Translations under genes and position numbers: made by a program | Assembly: GCA_963383645.1 (NCBI GenBank) | Contig: OY726566.1 | Coordinates: forward strand, 92,626,029-92,690,028 | From: Muscardinus avellanarius | Taxonomy: Eukaryota; Chordata; Mammalia; Rodentia; Gliridae | Length of the DNA: 64,000 nucleotides | Direction: 5' to 3' | Shown: one piece after another, positions 57,757-64,000 of the stretch | Numbering within the stretch: position 1 is the first letter of the stretch | Layout: every line of letters starts with the position of its first letter | The notes under the pieces: generated by a model | The model's database searches: none | What the model saw: only the letters and a program-made list of their open reading frames with translations | What the model was told of the DNA's origin: nothing

Positions 57757-60689
57757 GGATATGGATATGTCACATGGATATTTGTATTACTCATACAGCT
57801 CCAGCCATGGGGACTTTGATTTCTTTTTGGTTCATTCTCACCTGACTGGGCCTGAGCTTGTACTGAGCTCTTTTTTTACAGACAGCATAAAAACTAAGCC
57901 TAGAGCTATTACCAGTAGCAGCTGTTTAATTCCTGGTATACGTATATAGCTGATCATTTGTCTCTTATGCTTTTTGAATAGTAAAAGTGAAATGCCTCTT
58001 TCAACCTAATCACTGTTTCTTGTTAACTTTTCATTTCTTTTTGTGGCTTCTCTGATGCCTCAAAATTTACTACTTAATGCCACATTTTAACATCAATCAA
58101 AACAACACTTCCCAATGCAGTCTTTGGTTACATGCAGTTCAATTAATTTAGAAGCATGTCACCCAAAGGAACACATGATAAACATATTGCAGGGATGATA
58201 AACATATTGTAGGTTTCCTTGCTGAGAGTCAACCTTCTTCTGTTCTTACAATCATTCCCAAATTGCATCCTTAGGCCCTTTGGAGGAGCACCCATGAAAG
58301 TCTACAGCTGAGGCTCTGACTTCAAGAAACATTACCCTGTCCCCAGTCTGTCCTTGCCCATGTCGATCGAGGCAGGTTTTGCTGTGCTATGTTTGTGTCT
58401 ACCATTTGTGTGCTGTGAGATGACCTTCCAGTTGCAGTAGTAAACTAAGACCTGTAGCTGCACCTAACCTCCTCTGCACACAGGAGTACCACTTGTGAGG
58501 CAGCTGGTAAGAGGTAGAGATGCTGGCTAGGGTTATACACAATCTGAAGCTCTAGAACTCTCTTCTACGTGATAAAAATTGACCCAAAAGCAAGATCAAA
58601 GCCACAAAAACAGCCTCTGCCAGAGCAGGATAGGCAGCCTTGAAAGAAGCAACTTCTCCATGAACTGTGTCTTTCCTTACACAGGGTGCTTCTTTTAGAA
58701 AAGACTTTTCTTCTTTGTGAGTCTATACCTACTACACCTGCTTTCCAGCCATCTCTGGAAATCGCCATGAAGGCAAGTGTCAGGTGCAATTTGTAGAAAC
58801 TTTTTATCAAAGATGGTAAAATAACCTCCACGCACATATTCATGCTAAGAATTATCCTCAGAGGTCAGGCATCCATGGATTATTTCCTCAACTATATGTA
58901 AAACTGCTTCCTGCATCTTTCTCGGCAGAGTCAGTAGCTTACAGAAATGCAGTGGTCTGTGAACTAAAGGAACTATGTTCTACTTTAAGGAGCAATCAAG
59001 AGAATCAGGCCTGCTGGCATTCAATCAACAAATCTTACCGATCCACCAAATTCTCTACTGCTCCTAAAGACCAATTTTCGCAAGTGGAGCTTGCCAAGTT
59101 GGGATGGATACTACTCACCACACCGGTGAGCTCCAGAGAAGAGGACGCATGTCACCTTCTAGTCCTCCCACCTACCTTGTTTGGTCTTACCCAAAATTAA
59201 CACAAATATACCACCCACCAACCTGGAATCTGATATTTTCTCCAAAAGACTGGAGGAGGATAGGGAAAAAAATGCATTCTACTCCCAAGGAACCAAGTAA
59301 AAGAAAAGAAACTCTTTAAATTGCCCTTCTCTAAAAAAAACTCATCAGGAACCACATGAATCAAAAGAAATCAGACCCTCACTTCATCCCATTAATTGTT
59401 CTTATCTTCTTCCAGATGTGTCTCATCAAATTGACTAGTCAGAACCATTTTTCTTTCTTGACCTTCCTTTCATAGAGCATGGGCCATTTTCTGTGAGATT
59501 TGGTATGCTGTTTCAACTACCTTAAAAAACAGATTCCAATATCTGCCAGGATTTGGGATAAACTGCTACCAAATACATAAGGGCACAGAGTCAAGTGAGG
59601 AATACAACACACACACAAATACCTGTAAAACAGGTAATTCTTGCCTTATGTTTGTAATTGTTCACTTGTGTTTGTCATAAGAAACCATGTCTTTGTTAAA
59701 CATTAGAAAGTACCCTGCCCAAGAGACTCACAGAACTTACATTTAAGAGACTGGCCATCTACTAATTAAATGAATTACTTACACAACATTCCTCAAAACT
59801 CCCACAGGGTGAGCGAATGAATCTGTAGTCTGTGCTAACATAGAATCCTCTACAACACCCCACATTAAATAATCTCCTCACTTAGGGGCTCTCGATTGCC
59901 AACAGCGCCCATGTGCTCCGTGTAAGTACCCATCCTTCCATAACTGACTCCTGTGACGTTCAACTTGAACTTCAAGGCTGGTGGCAGAGATTCGTTTATG
60001 CCTGGAAACCATGATAAGTATTGCTTTGAAAACTGATACTCATTGAAGTTGACATTTGCTCCAGAAGAGTTCACTCACAACTTTGATGTTTCAGATAACT
60101 TGTGAAAGATTGAGTTGTAAGCATACTTTCCAAGCGGGCACTGCAGGTGGTCACAAAAATCCTATTAAGGACATGCAATATAAGTAATAAGACTGCTTAG
60201 TATTTCTAGCACTAGAAACTTATTTTAGACATGGAGAAGAGCAAGGCAAGAGAGCTAGCTTCCCTCCATCCCATATGAGTAGCTACAGATTCAGAGTTGG
60301 AAAGGTTTATAAGGACACAGGTTATTTATGGAAAAAGGGGGAAGAGTTAATAATTGCTAAGGATAAAGAAAAAAACAAGACCCTGTATATATGTCAGGAA
60401 AATAATATTTGATAGGTGAGAAGAAACTTTAAACTTACAATTGTAAATAGGTTCTTTAATTGCTGTTAAGGACTTTAGCAAGAAAAATATTTTTAAAAAA
60501 CATGACCTATTAATAAACTCAGCCTACTTACTGAAAGTCTTATGTTGCTCACTAAATATAATTCTATATTAAGATAAAGATCAAACTACCATACTATGAC
60601 TATTGAAGACTTGTTTTACAACGTTCTTTTATACACTCTTGTTTTACAACCAATGGCCTAAATGTCAGAAAACTGACCAAAGTTGGAAA
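57757..60689. other. Intronic stretch, no recognised interspersed repeat
   Basis: About 2.9 kb. A 20-nt unit with GATAAACATATTG is tandemly doubled at 58170-58211. Open frames at 58565-58843, 58952-59319 and 59865-60074 were inspected and show no domain I recognise and no supporting splice sites. Confidence 0.4.
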
Positions 60690-60898
60690 GTTTTTTGGTT
60701 TTTGTTGAGAGTGGGGATTGAATTCAGGGGCATTCTACCTCTAAGCGACACCCCCAGCCCTTTTTATTTTGAAACAGGATCTTGCTAAGTTACTAAGGGT
60801 CTTCCTAAATTGCTGCAGGTAGCCTCAAACCTGTGATCCTTCTGTCTCATCCTCCCAAGTACTGGGAGTACAAGAGAGTGTGTGTCACCACAGTGGGC
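60690..60898 (-). repeat. Sciurid SINE, older copy
   Basis: Minus-strand copy: GACACACACTCTCTTGTACTC near its 5' end; GGGCTGGGGGTGTCGCTTAG ID-like part near 60740-60760. Confidence 0.85.
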
Positions 60899-61555
60899 TA
60901 ATGGAAAAGTTTTCTTCAGCCAACTTGAATTAGCCCATCTGCAATTCAAAAGTGAAACTGGGGCCTCATCAGTTTCATGTTTTAACCAACTGAGCTAAAG
61001 ACAATGCCCAATTACATACTAAGAATGTTTGCCATGACTCTAAAAGAAAACAAGGTAACTGTTTCAAGCCAAGAAAAATGTAAAGATCTACTAAAAGATC
61101 TACAGAAGATCTAGAAAAAAATCATAGAGGCAATGGATGTGGACAGAACCCAGGACTCTCATTTCACAGACCTCACCCTTAAATACACCTGAGGGAGCAC
61201 ATGCTCTTATTCTTATCTAAGTATTTTAAGGTCATATAAGTGTATGCACCCATTCTAAAAGTACCACAGTGCTAAATTCCTATATTCATCATCTTCAAAT
61301 TCTCACCCGTAGGCTATATTACCCAGATACACTAAATAGACAAAATAAAAAGTGACTCATCCAAAGCTCGAGCTATTCAAAAGGTAGAGCTTGAACTCAA
61401 ACACAAGTCTGTTTGGCTCCAGAGCACACCCTTTTTCTACACTATACAATGCATTCAATCTAGAATTTTAGGTGTGAAAAAACTCTGTCAAGACTCCCTT
61501 TGATGAGAAATTTATGTCAAGTAGTTTACATATCTTACCTCATCTTACCCCAGCC
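60899..61555. other. Intronic stretch with possible MIR remnant
   Basis: GACTCATCCAAAGCTCGAGC then AGAGCTTGAACTCAAACACA (61353-61405) may be an antisense MIR piece. Otherwise nothing recognised. Confidence 0.4.
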
Positions 61556-61559
61556 AATA

Positions 61560-61690
61560 AAGAAAAGTGATGATATTCTCCTTTACAGATAAGGATATAA
61601 CCAGAGAAATGACTTGCCCAACGCCACCAACTAATGCCTAAGATTTAAACTGAGATCTGTTCAATTCCAAGCTGAAGCTGTTTTGACCAT
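61560..61690 (-). repeat. MIR element
   Basis: Antisense MIR: TTTACAGATAAGGATATAACC, GAAATGACTTGCCCAACGCC, AAACTGAGATCTG. Confidence 0.6.
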
Positions 61691-63137
61691 GACCTCAAAG
61701 ACACCAGAATGACCTCTGAGTGCTCAACTCCAACAGCATGCCATTTTTAGAGGAAACTACAACTGACTGAGTAGAGTTATAAGGAACTTACAGTGCTCCT
61801 AGGCTCACAGAATTTCAGAACTGGGAAAGATCAGAGATCTAAGAGATGTGCTCAGCGCAATCATCTTGCTGATGAGAAACTGAATTTCAGAGAGGTTGCA
61901 TCCTTGAAAAAAAAAGTATTTGAAAGCAATGGAGAAGGGTGCGAGGGCATTCCAGGTGAAGGGTACATTCTGAAGAAAAGCAGAGAAGGCAAAAGAAGCT
62001 AAGTATGTGCTTGAATTGTAACAATTAGATATGATTGTTAAGTGAGAAAAAAAATGAAAAGAGCTTCCTTCAAGTTGTTTGGCCAAAGGACATAGTTTCT
62101 TTTAAAATACATACATTCTTTAAAAAGGGCATCTAAACAACCTATCACTGCAATCGAATACATACCCTATCGTAATGCTTACCCTATTCAACCTAATATC
62201 TGATATTTGGTTTGCTATCATTGCTGTGACTGTACCAAAGCATGAGAACATGAATTTACACTTTTTCTAATCAACATGTTGGCACCTGAAACTTAGTCTT
62301 TTCATTTATTTTCAACCTCTAGTATGAAATACCCAAGATCTTAAGATTTTTTTTAATTTCTGCATAAAACTGAGTTTATAATAAATTTTATTTTACTCCA
62401 AAGATTATCAACTAAGCCATGACAAAGAACGCAGCCTTAGGTACTTTATTACAAAATGTAATACTACCATTCATTAATATATAAATAAATGCTGGTCACA
62501 GACCAAAAACAGCTCAACAGTCTGAGTTTCTATAAAGAAAACTTTAATAAATTCTTCTCAAGGTAACAGTTCCAGCGGGAAAAAAGTTTTCAAACACTTT
62601 ATTTTTAAAACTTTATTTCCTAGTAACAAATGGCAAAAATAATTTATACATTTAGCTTATTAATGTTGGCTGTGTAATAACAGAGAAAGAAAAATATAAA
62701 ATATCATAAAACTTTTCTGAAGTCAAAAGTGCTTTAATTACTAGATTCAGGCATCATACTTCCAAAAATGTGAATCTCCAAAGTCAGGTGCAGCGGAGAG
62801 AGTGTTAATGAAGTTAATGCTGGTATACCGACACCCTAGAGAAAAATCAAGTTTTCAGTTTATGTATCAAGTACGTGCAGAGGGCATAAAAAAAAAAATA
62901 AAAAAATAAAAAAAAAAGCTCTACAATTTCGAGGTCGGAACTGAATTACTTTTCTACTCACCTAAAGTATTTCAAACTTATCTCTGCCCTATCAGACTGC
63001 CAGACAGTAGGCCGGAAGTAACTGGGACTAGTCCAAAACTTAGGGGCAGCAGGCCACAGAAGAGGCACGTGGAGAAAAGGAGGTAGCAGGTGAAAGTTAG
63101 GGAGGGAGATGGCAGAAGTCACCCAGGCAGGCCAGGA

Positions 63138-63140
<3 letters not shown>
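61691..63140. other. Intron 1 stretch near exon 1
   Basis: About 1.4 kb. A CAGAATTTCAGAACTGGGAA piece at 61808-61830 may be an old repeat, and an A-rich (AAAAAAATAAAA) run lies at 62889-62918. The rest is AT-rich with no repeat or exon recognised. Confidence 0.4.

Positions 63141-63195
<55 letters not shown>
63141..63195. repeat. (TG)n microsatellite
   Basis: About 27 uninterrupted TG units, roughly 470 nt inside intron 1 from the exon 1 donor. Length polymorphism is very likely. Alternating purine-pyrimidine DNA of this kind can adopt Z-form. Confidence 0.97.
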
Positions 63196-63197
<2 letters not shown>

Positions 63198-63665
63198 GGG
63201 GTGCTATCAGAAAGAGCATTAAATAATAGAAAGCAAACAAAGGCGATCCTTAAAATGCTAATTCACCCTGCGGGATGATTTGGGCGTGGAAAAGCAGGGT
63301 TTGGGTCTTGAACACAGGAGTAAGACAAGACCTATTCCATATGTAGGCAGAGTGAGGCAGGAGTTTCAAATAAAGTTCTGCAACTCGACAGCAGTGCCGT
63401 CAGGACTAGGCTGTGAGCCCCTCGAGGGTCCGACGCGACCTGGCATCCCCCGCTCGCCCCTGCTCCGTGCACTTTGCACACACCAGGAACTCTCTCTGAA
63501 TGAATGTCCTAAGTTTTGGAGCTCCGGACTTATTCCACGCGGCCCAGCTTTCTGGCGGGACAGCACGCGGCCGGGACGGGAGAAGCCCGGCAGAGCGGTT
63601 CCGGGAACCTCGGGTCACTGGGGTCCAAGTTCGAGTGCTGGCCCTCCGCCCTCTACTAAACTCAC

Positions 63666-63746
63666 CCGGATGCCCTTCACCACCGTGATGTTCTCATTCT
63701 CGTCCGCCTCGAAGGTGACCCTGCGGGTGCTGGCGTTCCCGCCCAT
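63666..63746 (-). CDS. CHCHD3: CHCHD3 (MIC19) exon 1, coding part
   Basis: Encodes the first 27 residues of MIC19, an inner-membrane subunit of the mitochondrial MICOS complex that maintains crista junctions by bridging MIC60 to outer-membrane partners. The minus-strand frame reads MGGNASTRRVTFEADENENI and continues to VVKGIR, which I recognise as the CHCHD3 N terminus (DUF737-type region). Gly2 follows the initiator Met, with Ser6 in the usual place for an N-myristoylation signal; myristoylation is known for this protein. The start is well supported. Its context is GCC-ATG-G, an in-frame TAG lies 30 nt upstream (63774-63776), and I find no other ATG in the likely 5' leader. The exon ends in phase 0 at CGG, followed by a consensus GTGAGT donor (63665-63660). 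Residues 4-5 (Asn-Ala) differ from the human Thr-Thr as I remember it; the rest matches. Confidence 0.96.
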
Positions 63747-63947
63747 GGCTCCTGCTGCTGCCCTCGCGGAGTCCTAGCGCGGACTCCCGAGCACTTCCAG
63801 GGGCCCCCGCGCACTCTCGCGCGTGGAGAAGTACGGACACTTCCCACGCCCAGCGGGAGCAAGGCCACGACCCCGAGAGGCAAGGAGACGGCGCCGGTCC
63901 CGAGCGCCCGCCTCCTCCGGTCACGCACCGTAACAAGCACCGCTAGG

Positions 63948-63952
63948 ATTGG
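63948..63952 (-). promoter_or_regulatory. CCAAT box (NF-Y type)
   Basis: ATTGG on the plus strand reads CCAAT on the CHCHD3 strand, in the context GACCAATCC, close to the NF-Y preference. A second partial CAATCAG at 64000-63994 would complete another CCAAT if the next base beyond the window is G on the plus strand. Confidence 0.55.
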
Positions 63953-64000
63953 TCAGCGGTGCAATAGGCCCGCCTCTACTCAGCAAGAAATCTCTGATTG

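Larger units (their letters stand above)
51372..63665 (-). other. CHCHD3: CHCHD3 intron 1
   Basis: 12,294-nt phase-0 intron with GT (63665-63664) and AG (51373-51372) ends. It contains SINEs, L1 3' ends, the AAG/AGG/AGC tract at 52957-53141 and a TG repeat near exon 1. I see no other exon-like coding segment in it. Confidence 0.93.
63400..63975 (-). promoter_or_regulatory. CHCHD3: CpG-island promoter of CHCHD3
   Basis: GC-rich, CpG-dense stretch covering exon 1 and about 230 nt upstream, in contrast to the CpG-poor introns. It is TATA-less as far as I can see. On the minus strand it holds a CCAAT box (63952-63948), about 200 nt upstream of the ATG, and GC-box-like GGCGGG cores near 63907-63912 and 63968-63973. 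If the CCAAT box sits at its usual 60-100 nt from the transcription start, transcription would begin around 63850-63890 and leave a 5' leader of roughly 100-140 nt. The start position is inferred; the motifs are seen. Confidence 0.8.

Noticed and set aside
58952..59319. Two overlapping plus-strand frames of 70-80 codons
   Set aside because: No domain, no splice sites and no repeat recognised; not enough to call a gene.
63280..63777. 165-codon plus-strand open frame across exon 1
   Set aside because: Antisense to CHCHD3 exon 1 and promoter; long because CpG-island sequence has few stops. No domain recognised.
63677..63940. Minus-strand open frames upstream of and across exon 1 in other frames
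   Set aside because: They begin at non-ATG codons and are out of frame with the recognised CHCHD3 start.
1..64000. CRISPR array, operon, phage or defence system
   Set aside because: All regularly spaced repeats are microsatellites or SINE copies; coding structure is spliced and vertebrate. No sign of a prokaryotic or viral system.

Overview
This window is nuclear DNA from a rodent, most likely a squirrel (ground squirrel or marmot type). The lineage call rests on the dominant SINE. It is a 7SL-derived (B1/Alu-like) monomer joined to a tRNA-derived ID-like tail, an architecture known from Sciuridae, and it is present in dozens of copies on both strands. Rodent-type L1 3' ends and older mammalian-wide repeats (MIR, hAT-Charlie MITEs, L1M) fill in the rest.

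I can support one protein-coding gene: CHCHD3, encoding MIC19 of the mitochondrial MICOS complex, on the minus strand. Its CpG-island promoter and exon 1 are at the right edge (start codon at 63746). Exon 2 is at 51284-51371 and exon 3 at 660-741. The three exons join in frame to give the first 83 codons plus two bases. The rest of the gene, including the CHCH domain, lies beyond the left edge. Intron 1 is 12,294 nt and intron 2 is 50,542 nt, so almost all of the window is intron.

The introns are a layered record of retrotransposition. Region 1-7200 holds SINEs, an old L1M with a SINE inserted in it, and an inverted L1M 3' end. Region 7200-24250 is comparatively repeat-poor, with an L1 3' end at 18.6-19.3 kb and two copies of an unassigned dispersed repeat. 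Region 24250-33400 is SINE-dense and contains a compound L1 (27005-30232) with two promoter/ORF1 starts, one damaged ORF1 and no ORF2. Region 33400-51280 holds a SINE nested in a SINE, an L1 with a 5' inversion, and a SINE cluster at 45.2-45.9 kb. Intron 1 holds a long AAG/AGG/AGC tract grown from a SINE tail, a 63-bp tandem duplication, and further SINEs. Several SINEs keep 10-17 bp target-site duplications, so the family was active recently.

I see no bacterial-type operon, CRISPR array, phage element or new enzyme system. The longer open frames apart from the exons are chance frames, repeat-encoded frames or microsatellite translations. The most interesting items are the compound half-L1, the twin-primed L1, the SINE subfamily structure and the composite trinucleotide tract.
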